From positions 1,550,001 to 1,614,000 of the forward strand of contig JAFEKR010000005.1 in NCBI GenBank assembly GCA_019022495.1: DNA of 64,000 bases, in the 5' to 3' direction. The stretch is from Epichloe hybrida. Lineage: Eukaryota; Ascomycota; Sordariomycetes; Hypocreales; Clavicipitaceae. Shown here in pieces: positions 1-11,474 of this stretch. Numbering within the stretch: the first letter of the stretch is position 1; each line of letters opens with the position of its first letter. Both the position numbers and the translations under genes were made by a program. The notes under the pieces are model-generated. The model saw only the letters and a program-made list of their open reading frames with translations. It was not told where the DNA came from and did not search any database.

Positions 1-567
1 CCGGGCGGTTTCCAGGGCAAACGCTCGGGCGGAGCCATGATCGGCTACGTTCCCCGTCGAAACGGCAACATTGCCCTGGGCAGCCTGGAAGAAGGTGGTC
101 GGTCGGCAAGCTACGTCTCCGGCCACCGATCCCCCCATCTCGGCGGCACGGGCAGCGGCCACAACCCCCGCGGCAGAAGTCTCAGCCGCAAGAACTCGTC
201 CGGCCGCACCCACCAAGATGTCGAGCGCGCAGACCTGCTCGGCCGCACCACGGGCGACTCGGACTTTGACGACGACATTGACACATCGGACCTCCCTCCG
301 CCTGCGCGCCGCGCCCGCGCCAGTCCTCCCCCCCAACCAGCTTCCCGCTCCCAATCCCACCCCGACAGCGCCTTGATGAGTCCCTCCTCCGCCGAGCCAC
401 CATCCACCAGCACCAACACCCCCATCACCGCCACGGGCGCCATCCGCCAGCTATGGAGCGCCGAAGACCCAGCCGGTTTGTTCAGACAACTAGACGAGGA
501 CTTTATCAAGCCCAAGCTACTTCTTCACGGGGACGGAAACAAGCATGGCGGCGGGGGCGGACCTTGA
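1..567 (+). CDS. NHX1: C-terminal part of probable endosomal/vacuolar Na+/H+ exchanger (partial, 5' end outside window)
   Basis: The frame is open from base 1 and closes with TGA at 565-567, so this is the 3' end of a gene that enters from the left. The visible 188 residues are a hydrophilic, low-complexity cytosolic tail rich in Ser, Pro and Arg, with an acidic patch (DSDFDDDIDTSDLPPP). Near the end is a segment reading LFRQLDEDFIKPKLLL. This resembles the conserved tail of endosomal exchangers, such as the FDEQVLKPVFL stretch of yeast Nhx1 and FDHNYLKP of mammalian NHE6/7/9, as I remember them. The family exchanges lumenal H+ for Na+ or K+ in late endosomes and vacuoles. No membrane segment is inside the window, so the identification rests only on this motif. 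A Gly-rich C-terminus ends the protein. It is convergent with VID21. Confidence 0.5.
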   Translation, partial: PGGFQGKRSGGAMIGYVPRRNGNIALGSLEEGGRSASYVSGHRSPHLGGTGSGHNPRGRSLSRKNSSGRTHQDVERADLLGRTTGDSDFDDDIDTSDLPPPARRARASPPPQPASRSQSHPDSALMSPSSAEPPSTSTNTPITATGAIRQLWSAEDPAGLFRQLDEDFIKPKLLLHGDGNKHGGGGGP

Positions 568-1145
568 ACCCAACATCATGTATGTACATGGACGCAGTTA
601 TGACGAGACGGAAGAGTTGAAAACGATGACGAGCATCACATTATACGGGAGTGTATCAAAATGGAGCCGCGCAACGTAGCTTGGTCGTATGGTGCACTTA
701 TCCTGGACTGAAGACCACTATCGAATCGGCCATCCTGATGTGAAAAACGTGAACATTGTAGAAATCAGGTTGTCAATCAAGACTACAGACTCTCGGCAGT
801 CACATCATCCACATAATAGTCACGAAGGAGGCTCCAGACACAAAATGTCATCATCTGCTTGCCTCTACGGGCAAAAATAGATTTAAAAAAAAAAAAAAAA
901 GTGTCAAGATTGGGCCAGAAGCTCAATTGAGTCCCGGTCCAAAAATAATTATTATTATATACAGTTTTTTCTGTCTTCTCAGCCCACATCGTCGTGGAAC
1001 GACATAACCCATCAGCCCAGTCGTGTAAAAAGCGTTGACAAAGTGGTGCGGCGGCGCCCAGGAACAGGAACAGGAGCAGGAGCAGGAGCAGGAGCAGGAC
1101 CAACAAATCAACAAGGTTTTGAAGCAAGCACGTTTCGACGTCAAC
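568..1145. other. Convergent intergenic region NHX1-like / VID21
   Basis: These 578 bp separate two converging genes and should hold both 3' UTRs. Visible are a run of 18 A at 883-900, a short TTATTATTATATA tract near 945-960, and a GGAACA/GGAGCA hexamer-like repeat at 1060-1098. No additional gene is supported. Confidence 0.6.
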
Positions 1146-4100
1146 CTATTGACCGCCGGGAGTTGCACTGCCGCTCGACTGGCGTTGGTGAGAGTGAGGC
1201 CCAGACTGAGCTGGACTGGCGGCCGGGCCGGGGGTTGGAGACGCTTGACTGCCGGCGCGCTGCTGAGCTTGTGCCACTTGTGCTGCCTGTGCTGCCTGTG
1301 CTGCCTGTGCCGCCGCCTTTTGCTGTGCTTGCTGCTGAAGTGCTGCCTGCTGCTGCTGCTGTGAACGAAGCAGCGCCGCATACTGATGAGGGCTCGTTGT
1401 CGCCGCAATGCTGTTGGCGAGACCAGTTTGTCCCGTTGCTCCGCCCCCGGCGGCAGAGTTCATGGCTGATTGTCGTTGGGCCATCATGACTCGCGTCAGC
1501 TGCTCCTGTGCCATTTGTCGCGACTGCTCCGGCGATAGCGTCAGGTTCTTGGCTCTGAGTGAGCTTTCCAGCGCGGCCAGTTGAGCCGCAACCCCAGCGG
1601 GGACTTGCGTGGGCATTCTTTGGCCGGGAGAGGCAGCGCTGATAGCGGGAGCAGGCATGTGTAGGCCGTTTGCTGGCGGTGAGCTGTGTCCATTAACTGC
1701 AGCCGCACTGTACTGTGCCATCATGGCTTGCGCAGCCGTCATGAAATTCTGCTGGTTGATGCCGTTGATGCTGTTGATGCTGTTGATGCTGTTGATGCCG
1801 TTCCGCAGCGGCGGCGGCGAATTGTGCTGACCGGCACCGGCAGCGGCAGCGGCCACGGCATTGCCTTGAATTTGGTGGATCTGGGCCCGTTGCTGTTCAG
1901 AGATGCGTTGAGCGCGAAGCATCAGGTTGGCGTCTGGCTGCTGATTAGGCATCGGCATTCTCTGCTGGTTTTGCAAGGCCGCTTGAATCTGAGCCTGCTG
2001 AACCGCATTCATATGATTAGGCGCCGACAGTCCGCCGTTCATCTGAGCTTGCACCCCGACCCCGGCCCCGGCCCCGACCCCGACCCCGGCAACCCCGACA
2101 CCGTTGACGGGAGGAGCCTGCATTGGCACTCGAGGCCTGCCTTGCGCGGCGGCGGCGGCGGCTGCGGCGGCGGCCAGTTGACTCGGAATATTGGGACGAG
2201 CCACGGGAGCTGGGACATTGCCGCCCTGAACGTGGTTGCCATTTTGTCCTTGGGCTCCGGCTGCTTGTCCAGTCGGCCCAACAACAACTGGCCCTGTCCC
2301 TGTCCCTGTCCCTCCTCCCACACCTGCTTGTCCGGCCGCAGCGGCTGCTTGGGCTGCTTGACCGTGTGCTCGGGCTTGGAGGGCAGCTCGTCGCTGAGCC
2401 TCTTGCCTTTGCGCGTATTGTGCCATCTTCTCTGCCAAGGCCTGATCTCGTTCCCATCGCAGTATGCTGTAGTCTCTGGGTGTCTTTCTGGGCCGTTGCG
2501 CAATGGCATCGTTGGTCTTTTTGTTGGCCGAGTTCTGTGCTGCCGAGTGCTGCTGCTTCTGAATGGTCGTCTCTCTCTTCTTTGCCAGCTTCCTCATGGC
2601 GTCGAGAAGCGTCAGGTGCTTCTGGTTACGTCGCCTCTCAACGCGCAGTGGCGTAGATAGTCTTCGGCGAACCGGCGTAACAGCACCCCCCGAGGCGCTG
2701 GCCTGTTGCGCTGCCATCTGATTCTGTTGAGCAATCACCCGCTGGGCGGCTTCGATCCGGCCATTGTACGCCTTGAAGTACTGCGTCTTTTGCATGTCTG
2801 CGGGAAGTCCTTCCAGATTGATCCACCTTTCAAAGCATTCCCACGGCGTTCGCCTCTCGGCCCCAGACTGAAAACGGGACTTCGTAGACAACATGTTCGA
2901 TATCAGCGACCAATTGTACGAGTACTCCCGCACCAGGCCGCGAAGCTCATCGTCTTCCACCAGTGTCCACTGCGACGGACCACGGCACTCGTAGAAGTTT
3001 TGGACGGGCATAGGGTGCTCCGAGGGTGGCCTGAACTGATGGCCGGCGTGGAGACGATCTCTGATATGCTTGGAGTCGGGATGGAATAGTGCGACTTCGT
3101 CAGTGGACGGAGAAAGCTGGACATTGGGGGTGGCCTGGTTGGCGACAAAGGCGTTGTCGCGCTCATCATCTGATTCTTCGTTCTCGTAGTCGAACCTGCT
3201 GCGCTTTCTTGGAGGCTTTTGTGTAACGACCTTCATCTCACCCTCGACATATTTACTGAGAGGTAGGGCGGACCGGCGCCAGTGGGCATCCGGGTCATAC
3301 TCTGGGTTGGTCATGTTGGTCTTGGGCACCGCGAGGGGTGAACCGTACATGGGGAGCTCATTAAGCAGGGCATCGGATGCCGTCGTCCTTCGCAGCCCGA
3401 AAACAACGTCGTCCTCTTGCAGAGTGAAGATGGCGGATGGTGCGACTGTTTCGGCGAAGTCGTCGGTGGGTTCGTCAAAGGCCTGTGGCGAGTCCGCGTC
3501 CCCGGACGAGACAAGATCCGGAGTCGGTTGGTTCTCGCTCTCTGCAGCGTGAGCTTCGACGTCGGTCATGGAAACGTCCTCTGCCGCTGGTTTCGCCTTG
3601 GGAGGAATGACGACGGCAACTTGCATCTCTTTTCGTTCACCAAGAGTTGCTTCATGCCATTCCGCGCAAGCATAGGCCAGGTTTCGCGCAACTGCCATCT
3701 TCCATTTTCGTTCTTCACGAAAATCAGTCCGCATCCATTTCATCTCCTTTAAAAGAACGTCCCACTGTGTAGGAGGCCGTGTGGGTTCTGGACACCGCTT
3801 GGGCTGTCGTAGTGACCACTTATCATGCTGTTGCAGATGATAGACCCTTCTTAACACCTTACAAGCCTGGTGATCCTGGATAACAAGGTTCGCATCGGGG
3901 GTGCCGATTGTTTTGTTTGCCTGGAAAAGAATCTTCTCAATCGGCTGCATCCAGTTGGAAGACCCAGTAAAGTTTTGTACGAAGAGTGGAGTGTAATAAT
4001 CGTCTGATGCTTCCAAAGATTCCTTGTGGCTTGCAACCACAGATTTCTCATCGACTCGTCTGGGTTTCTTGCCGAACAGTACCGTCGAAACTTGACCCTT

Positions 4101-5944
4101 TGATCTGTCTCGCTTGTGCCCACGCTTGATTTTGGAAGCGGGTGATTGTGGTGTAGACGTGACGGGTGTCAGTCGATCATGAGCACCCTTGAGGGTGTCT
4201 CGGTCCAGCGTGCTTGACTGGCGTGGAAGTGTTCCTCCCACAATTTCATTGACGGATTTGAGTCGCATTGCTCCTGAGGATACCCTTGTCACAGCACGTT
4301 CAGCCGTATGTGTTTGTGACGGCTGTTCCTTTGTGATGGTGACAGCGGCGGGAGTAGTCGTGGTTGGGGTGGGTACGTTCGGTTCTCTGTGCGGCAAATT
4401 TTTTTGAGTTTGCTGTTGTTCTGCAGGTTGTGGCGTCGACGTGTCAACATCCATATCTTCTGGACCACCATCCTGGCTGTCCGGAACTACAGCGACATTT
4501 GGTTTGGTAGTCTCTGCTAGATCCTGTTTGGTGGTACCAGCGGCTTGCGACGGATTGGTCTCCGGTGGCGTCCCCTCCTCCGCATTTTCATTGGGTGGTT
4601 CGGTCTCGGTAGTCGTTATCGTAGGTTTACTAGATTCCTGGAGAAGTTGATACTCTGCGGTTGACCTCTCCTCGAGTGCCTCTGTGGCCTTGGCTTGCGG
4701 ACCGGCCTCGACCTTCTCTTGCGCGTCCTTCCGTTCTGCAGGATCGACGTATCTTGGACCTTCGTGGTCGGGACTCGTGTCTGTCGATGATTCGTGAACT
4801 TTGGGCGTGGTCGCGCTATGAGCAGTAGAAGCTGGCGAAGACGCGGGTTCAGCAGGTTTGACCCCTTCCATAGGAGACGTAACTGTGAGGGGCACACCCG
4901 CAGCGGCATCACCAGCTTTCTCTGATACGACCGGCGTGGCCGCATACTGATTGAGGCTCCCCTTCTTGGGCGTGTCGACGGATGGCGGTCCTCTGGACTC
5001 GGGTGGTATCTGCTGCTGAGGGGTGGCTGGTTGAACAATTGGTTCAACACTGGCGACGCCGCTTCTTTTAGATTCGGCATCTTTCGGAGCATCGACTGTG
5101 ACGGGAGATGCGGATCCTGAAAGTGTAGGCTTCTTGTTCTGTGGAGGAATTGGGCATTGTGACGCCTTCTGCGATGGGACGGTTGGTGTCCCAGGCGCGG
5201 AGCTTGCTGGCGTTGAGCTCGGCCGTCTGTTCGATAACTTTCCTCCATTCTTCAGAGACGATACCACAGGTGAGCGTGGTCCGGCCGAAGACTGCTTCTT
5301 GACTGCGTCGACTGGCGCAGGTGCAGGTGTGGGCGTCGGACATGGTTGAGCAATCGTGACACTGATTTGTGATGCGAGTGATCGTTTCAATTTGTCCAAT
5401 GACGGAGTTTGCCTCGGAGGAATGCTAGACTCGTTCAATGGTCTGCCCCTGTTCATGTGGAAGGAGGGAAAAGTCAGCCTAGAGTAACGAGAGAAAGCAG
5501 AGAGAAAGCATTATAAAGAACATGGCATCTCCTCGTTTCGCGCCAACTCGACTCTTGTCACGTCCATGCTGGGCACAATACCAAACAAATCGACAAGAAT
5601 ATGGATGTCGCCTTGTGAAGAAATTGGGAAATTGCAGAGGAAAAAAACATACTGCGTGATGTCGCTTGCTTGCAAGAACTTCCATTCTGCTGAGGTAGGC
5701 GCTGGCGCGTCAGGGTTGGCAAAGGCATCATTTGGTAATGCGTCGACATGGGTCGCGACCGCGAAGAGCTCACGCAGCTTCCGCTTCCTCGACGTTACGA
5801 TTGCACTGAGGCAGATTAGCATCACAAAAGTTACACCATTACGATCGGAAAAAATCGCTCTTTCAAATGAGGCTACACTTACGTGTACTCGATGCGCCTT
5901 GTTTGAAGCAGCCTCGAAAAGTCGACTTGTCCGACCTCAGTCAT
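1146..5944 (-). CDS. VID21: Vid21/Eaf1, scaffold subunit of the NuA4 histone acetyltransferase complex
   Basis: Three exons on the minus strand: 5944-5883, 5805-5653 and 5448-1146, giving 1505 aa. The ATG at 5944 opens MTEVGQVDFSRLL. Donors are GTAAGT and GTATGT, and acceptors are CCTCAG and AACAG. An ATG at 5456 just upstream of exon 3 would drop the conserved N-terminus (SRKRKLRELFAVAT), so I did not use it. An HSA domain lies at about residues 625-690 (QWDVLLKEMKWMRTDFREER), which in this family recruits actin/Arp proteins. A SANT/Myb domain lies at about 898-952 (QWTLVEDDELRGLVREYSYN). The last 450 residues are Gln/Ala-rich with an (INS)n run. Known role: Eaf1 holds the NuA4 H4/H2A acetyltransferase together in the nucleus. 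The 204-nt second intron is the longest seen in this window. Confidence 0.93.
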
Positions 5945-7465
5945 AGCATCGGCGACGGCGGCATCCGTTTGACAGCCAAACAGATGCACGAAAGGCCGAA
6001 ACAAGATTGATAGAGACGAAAAATCGGGTGCACGACGATGCAGATGGTGGTGGTTGAGGTTGCGTTGATTAAAATTAGTTGATGGCCTTTTCGTGAGGGA
6101 GTCACCAAGCGTGAGAAGGGGCGTTCAAAATTTGTCGGGCGGTGATTTCACTCTCGGGGGACAAGGGGGGGGGGGAAGCACGCAAAAAGTCGTCGAGTCT
6201 GCTTGACGGATGGGGTCGGTTGTTGGCGGTGGTGGAAATTTGTCGGTGGGCTCTTCGCGGCTTGCGGGTGCTGGTACTGGTTAAGCTCTGGAGCTTTTGG
6301 GGCGCGGCTAGTCCTGGCTCGGGATGAGCTGTCACTAGTGCGCAGCCCCACTGTACATAGCTCGATGGAGGGACGCGATCAGGGCCTCGAAGTGCATCCA
6401 CTTCCCCTAGCACTTCCCCTAGCACTTCCCCTAGCACACTCACTTGTGAAGTTGTGAGAGGCTGCGGCGCCCCGGCTTGCTTTTGCATGACCCGCACTGT
6501 GCCGGATGGAATGATGAGGCCAGCACATCTGGCATGAGTCGTCGCCGTGCACCACTTTTTTTTCTTGCACGCATCCCCGCAAGGGCGGATGAGTCAAGAC
6601 CAGCCGGACAGTGCGCTGATCGTCAAGCCGGCACGGACCAGCCGCTCCCTGATTGGACATGGGGCCAGCAGGGCAGGCGTGTTTTTCCCTTTTCTTTTCT
6701 GGGCGGCATACAGTAATGTATACGTGACTATTACATGTAAGTTGGCAAGTCGATTCCCTACAATCAGACTCAAATGCTAACAGATTTCAAAAGAGGCCAG
6801 CACTCCGTACAGGGAAATAAAGTCTAATAGCTTGTCCCCCACCAGATGAATCACTCCATTATCCGACCCATAATTAGCCACAGTTCTTGACACTTGCGGT
6901 GGCTCAAGGGGAGAGTGTCAATTATTATTAGAGAAGAAAAAAAAAAAGGGGACGAAAAGGGTCCAGAATCATTCTGGAGAAGCTCACTACCATGAAACAA
7001 AGCGCTGGTCCCTTGTTTCTGCGACTATTTCTGCTTCAACTCGGCCAACAACAAGACGCCAACATTCCTCGCCGAGTCTCGCCCTTTCGGTAGCAGGGAC
7101 TTGACTCGGGACAAACGTGACTGAGAATGGGCAAATTCAATTGACCGAACCGTGACTTCCCAGTCGCTCCATCAAAGAGCATCTGCCAACCTACATGTAT
7201 GTACGGAGCACGGAGGACGGAGTGTAATATGTAAATGCAGAGTCATTTATTCTCGCAAAGCACAACTTGCCCCAGCCATCGCTGACGATAAAACCCGCCT
7301 TGCCTTGCCGCCAGATCCACTCTTTCTCAATGTGGACCCGCAAATCGACAATTCTTCCCAATCCATCCATCTTGCCCAACCTCGCATTCTGTACATATGT
7401 TCGCAACCACCCAAAAAACCCCCATCACGTAACTTTTCCCCCCTTTCACAACCACGAAACCAGCC
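5945..7465. promoter_or_regulatory. Divergent intergenic region VID21 / SPP2
   Basis: This 1.5-kb spacer holds the promoters and 5' UTRs of two genes transcribed away from each other. It contains a G-rich run at 6160-6176, a 12-bp tandem repeat at 6399-6434, an A-rich run near 6935-6950, and the CACTCCGTAC / GTACGGAGCA motif copies at 6801 and 7201. Short open frames here look random in composition, and I do not support any as a gene. Confidence 0.5.
6399..6434. repeat. 12-bp tandem repeat, three perfect units
   Basis: The unit CACTTCCCCTAG occurs three times without mismatch (6399-6410, 6411-6422, 6423-6434), followed by a partial CACAC. It lies in the VID21/SPP2 promoter region, upstream of VID21. 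Confidence 0.9.
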
Positions 7466-8563
7466 ATGTCCGACCCATCCAAGGGGCGCATAGCCATCAA
7501 GCTCGGCCCATCCACGACCTCACAACCACCACCACCACCGCCGCGGCGCGCCCCCCCACCAACCACCCTCGGCAAACGCCCCCGACAGGCCCTCGCCCTC
7601 GGCGACGCATCCGACCCCGACTCTGACTCGGACACCGACTTCCCCCACGGGCGGCACGAGGAAATCACAGCCTTCGGCCGGGACGGCGCCGAAACAAGCC
7701 ACAAGCGACGCGCCCCCGAGCGCGTCAAGAAGGAATACGTCATCGCGAAGCAGCCCAACCGCGACTGGAGAAGCGAGATGAAGGCGCGCCGACGGTCCAA
7801 GGAGAAGATGCTCCCCGAAGAAGCGCGCCAGCACCAACAGAACGGGAACGGGAACGGGGGTCCCGCGGCCGTCGAGACACAGCCAGCAGATCAGGATGGA
7901 GGCCTCCGATGGGGGCTGACTCTCACGGAGAGCAAGGACGACGACGACGACGACGACGACGAACAACCCGCCGCTGACCCCCCGAAACCCCCCCTTTCGG
8001 CCGACGTAGAAGCACTAGATGCACTGCTCGGCAACGAAACGGGGCCGGAGCGCACCATCGCTCCCCCCTCCGAGGACGACGTCTACAAGCGGGATGCGGC
8101 AGAAGCCGGCGCGGCTTCTACACTAGACGACTACGAGGCCATGCCCGTGGAGGAATTCGGCGCAGCGCTCCTCCGGGGCATGGGGTGGGACGGGAAACCC
8201 ACGGGGCCAAAGGTCAAGGAGGTAAGGAGGCGTCCCAACAGATTGGGTCTCGGGGCAAAGGAGTTGAAGGACGCCGAGGACCTGGGCGGTTGGAACCAGA
8301 ACGGGAACAAGGCGAGGTCCAGGCCGAGATTGGCGGATTACAGAAGGGAAGAGAGTAAGAAGAAGGAGAGTAGGGGCAGAGAGGATAGCTATAAGAGGGA
8401 GAAGGAGAGGGAGAGGGAGAGGGAACGAGAGCGCGGGGGTAGTAAGGATAGAGAGCGAGAGCGAGAGCGAGAGCGAGAGCGAGACAGGAATAGAGATAGA
8501 GATCGGTATCGGGATGAGAGGAGGGATCGAGAAAGGAATTCTCACCGTGACAGGAGGCGGTAG
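7466..8563 (+). CDS. SPP2: Spp2/GPKOW-type G-patch pre-mRNA splicing factor
   Basis: A single exon of 365 aa. The N-terminus reads GRIAIKLG, the conserved opening of Spp2 proteins in filamentous fungi, followed by Pro-rich and acidic stretches including an eight-Asp run. The core at about residues 220-270 is the G-patch-like segment (MPVEEFGAALLRGMGWDGKP, then RRPNRLGLGAKEL), which in yeast Spp2 binds and activates the DEAH helicase Prp2 before the first splicing step. The C-terminal 80 residues are an Arg/Glu/Asp alternating tail (RERERE), as in GPKOW-like proteins. Expected location is the nucleus, in the activated spliceosome. It is divergent from VID21 and convergent with the YBP1-family gene, about 310 bp away. 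No intron is evident. Confidence 0.9.
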   Translation: MSDPSKGRIAIKLGPSTTSQPPPPPPRRAPPPTTLGKRPRQALALGDASDPDSDSDTDFPHGRHEEITAFGRDGAETSHKRRAPERVKKEYVIAKQPNRDWRSEMKARRRSKEKMLPEEARQHQQNGNGNGGPAAVETQPADQDGGLRWGLTLTESKDDDDDDDDEQPAADPPKPPLSADVEALDALLGNETGPERTIAPPSEDDVYKRDAAEAGAASTLDDYEAMPVEEFGAALLRGMGWDGKPTGPKVKEVRRRPNRLGLGAKELKDAEDLGGWNQNGNKARSRPRLADYRREESKKKESRGREDSYKREKERERERERERGGSKDRERERERERERDRNRDRDRYRDERRDRERNSHRDRRR

Positions 8564-8871
8564 GGGGCTGCCCACGACTGGATACACGGGAATTTGGGCG
8601 GGGTACAAACTACATAAGAAAGAAGCCGGGACATAAAGAGACATCAAGGACGAAGTCCTCTCGGGGTGATAACATCATGAGGGTACTCAACCAAATATCA
8701 GCACCGGGACCCCGCTATAATGCACAATGTAAAAGGACATTCGTTCTCCGTTGAAAAAAAAAACCCCCAAAAAAAGACAGCATTACGACTAACAGGCCAT
8801 TCCCCATGACTAGAAAACCAAGCCCGAACCGTATACTATCAAATACACACGCATTCTACTCATTCATACCC
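8564..8871. other. Convergent intergenic spacer SPP2 / YBP1-family
   Basis: These 308 bp lie between two gene ends. They contain an A/C-rich homopolymer patch at 8753-8774. Nothing else is recognisable; they presumably hold 3' UTRs. Confidence 0.5.
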
Positions 8872-10765
8872 TCACTGCAACGGCACCCGCTCCAATATAT
8901 CCTTCAAAACGCTCAACTCCATGACCGTGCCCTTGTGATCGCTCGGTTGCTCTATCTCCCCCTTGTCCAACGCATCCATGATCCTCGTCGCGGTCTGCAA
9001 AAGAGGCTGCACATACCGATGCTCGATAGCGGCGGCCATTCCCGCTGGCGCAAGATCCTTGTATTCATTTGAAAACAAGAATAGGGCAAAGTTGGCAACC
9101 TGTAGATGGAATGGAGAGCCTTCCGCCCAGAACTCAAGCAACGTCTCGATGTCCGCCTCTTTGAGATGTGTCAGGTTGGGGAAGAGGGTGTACTGTATGG
9201 CATCAAAGCAATCGGGGCTGCTGAAATGGCCTTTTGAATTGTTCTTGCGCGCAGCAATGACTTCTTCGCGGAGCCAAGTTACTGCGCAAGCTTGCAGAGA
9301 CGAGAACATGCAGTTTTCCAGGAGATCTTCCAGAATCGCCAATCTGTCGTCTTCATCAGGGTTGGAGTGGAGAATCGTGCCAGCAATAACTGTTGAGGCG
9401 TTGCGAACCCGCACGTTGGGGTGGAAAACGGAGATGAGGGTGATGAGATGGTGGTATGGCATGTAATTAGTCTTGGCGTCCGAGCTCGTCTCGCCGCCGC
9501 CTGCGGCGATCTTGTTCTGGCTATCGAGCCAAACAGCCAATACAACCAGAGCCTCCATCGTGCCCGGATTACTGAGGACCTCTGATTGGGGGTCTTCCCC
9601 TATGTAATGCTTCAATAATGCGTGGTGATCTGGAAACATATACATGGCGGGACGGGGCTGATCAGCGTCGAATATGTCCGCTGCGAACACCCAGTATGCG
9701 ATCAGACACAGCAGCCCGCCACCAGAAAGTTTGATTTCATCAATATTTGAAGGATCGAATTCGATGGCCAACGGGTCTCTTACGATGGGAGCTTGGAGTA
9801 TCTCTCGCAGTTCGGGAAAAGCCATCTTCGTGAAACCGAGGTCGCCTGCAACTGCCTTTGAAAACATCAGATTTTAGCCAACGCCCTCGAGGCTTTTGTT
9901 TGCTGTGGCGGGTCCGACTTACTGCTAGTTGACCGGCCAAGGCATCCTTGACGCGAAGTTCACTCTCTTCGTTGAATGCCTGCATCATGGTCTTCTTCCC
10001 CGGCACTATCCTCTGCGGGTACGTGTATTCCAAGACTCGACTAGCCCATTCCAAATTGTTCGAGTTGACGTACGCCTCGATAACGCAGGTAATGAATGAT
10101 TGTAGTAGATGATTTATAATCCGAGGCTCATCCGCATTAGGCTTGTCCGACTGGTCAGCTTCTGGATCCGGCGCACTCTCCGCACCATCGACATTGTGCA
10201 TGGGCGTCTCCAGGACCGTACTCGACTGTCTTGTTGGCAAGGGAGGTCGTTTCTGAGCAGAGAGGGACTGCAACAGCGATATGATTGCGGCCGTGGATTC
10301 GGCGTTGGTGGGATCATAGGATCGATATACCGTGTCCAAGGTAGTGTGTAAGAATCGCGACGGGGTTCTCACCTGAAGCCGCTTGTGTAAGATGCCGAGC
10401 ATGGCGCAAAGAGTGACGAAGTATTTGTTTCCCACAGAAGCGTTCTCGCCCTCACCCGTCGTTGTTTCCATGACTTGCAAGACTTTGAGGATGACCTCTC
10501 GAGGACTGCCTAGTCGGGCAATGCTCTCCAGGCACCCTTGGCTTCCGGGGACGCTAATGAGCATATCAACGAGGTCCCATCCGATGTCGCCAGTAAGCTC
10601 AACATCTTGCAAGATGTCTTGAAGTGTAGGCAGAATCTCTGGAGACAAGGATTGGTCTATGATGGTCAAGTACGTGAACTTGTCCGTGGCGGGCGGACGG
10701 GATTCCTTGAGTCGTTGGATGACCTCTTCTGTGGTTGGCTTTGTCGTCGGTTCGGGAGTCTCCAT
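8872..10765 (-). CDS. YBP1: YBP1/YBP2-family (DUF1760) Yap1-binding / kinetochore-associated protein
   Basis: Two exons, 10765-9923 and 9855-8872, give 608 aa. The 67-nt intron has donor GTAAGT, a GGCTAAAA branch-like site and an AAAG acceptor, in phase 0. The protein is helical and repeat-like throughout, with no catalytic motif. Two stretches align with yeast Ybp1 as I recall it: IGWDL near residue 60 and EESELRVK near 269. In yeast, Ybp1 helps the peroxidase Gpx3 oxidise and activate the transcription factor Yap1, and its paralogue Ybp2 works at kinetochores. Filamentous fungi usually carry one member, so either role is possible here. It lies upstream of MIP1 on the same strand with a 700-bp gap. 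Confidence 0.72.
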
Positions 10766-10895
10766 GGCGAAGCTGGACGGGCTGCACCACAGCTTAGCTG
10801 AGGAGCTGATTGATATGAGCGTTGACCACGGCGGGGTTGTATAGCTGATCTACTCTATGCCGTGCATCGACTTGATCGAAACTTCAAAATGACGG

Positions 10896-10975
10896 CTGGT
10901 GATGACTGGTGGTGATTGTTGGTGACTGGTGATTGATGGTGATTGATGGTGACTAATGGTGACTGACTGATGGTG
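10896..10975. repeat. Imperfect GGTGATTGAT-type tandem repeat in promoter
   Basis: Irregular repetition of TGGTGA followed by CT, TT or a short extension, covering about 80 bp and about 10 units. It lies 130-210 bp upstream of the YBP1-family ATG. Confidence 0.75.
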
Positions 10976-11296
10976 TTTCACCAGGATGAGCTACCGCCAA
11001 CTTGCGATAGCCGCGGGGAGGAGCAATCCAGTCTGGTGTGTGTGGTGCGTGTGGTCACTGGTGTGTGACGTTGACAACGACGTTTGCTGCTTTCCCCGCC
11101 CCCCCGTGCTACAGTGGGGTATCCGGGCCCAGGCCCCGCACCGAGGCCAAGGCACAAGCGTACAGGCGGGCTGGGCTCCTTGACACTTCAATTTCCGGCA
11201 TGCAGTGCAGCAGTGACTGTTCAACGGCAGCATGCAGGCGTGATTGTGATGACCTCACCAGATATAGACTACGCCATGTGCAACTGCACTCTGATC

Positions 11297-11356
11297 AGAT
11301 GGCTCCGACTAGATGGCTCCGACTAGAGCCATGGTTCCAACTAAATGGCCCCAACT
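11297..11356. repeat. 14-bp tandem repeat AGATGGCTCCGACT
   Basis: Two perfect units at 11297-11310 and 11311-11324 are followed by two degraded relatives ending near 11356. The repeat lies in the MIP1 3' flank. Confidence 0.75.
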
Positions 11357-11474
11357 AGATACAACGCCGCCAGCAACAGTATACCGCAATAGCCCCAATA
11401 GAAGAAACATAATTGTACATTGAATTTACAGTCTCCGCAAGTAGTACAGAGCACATCAACCCCGTGCATATCCA

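Larger units (their letters stand above)
10766..11474. promoter_or_regulatory. Intergenic region between MIP1 3' end and YBP1-family start
   Basis: This 709-bp region must contain the YBP1-family promoter and the MIP1 3' UTR, both genes being on the minus strand. It carries two simple tandem repeats (10896-10975 and 11297-11356). I see no gene in it. Confidence 0.5.

Noticed and set aside
1686..2660. Plus-strand frames opposite VID21
   Set aside because: Leu/Gly-rich shadows of the Gln/Ala-rich repeats of VID21.
5445..5456. ATG at 5456 as VID21 start
   Set aside because: It overlaps an AACAG acceptor. Two upstream exons supply the conserved N-terminus, and the joined frame closes exactly.
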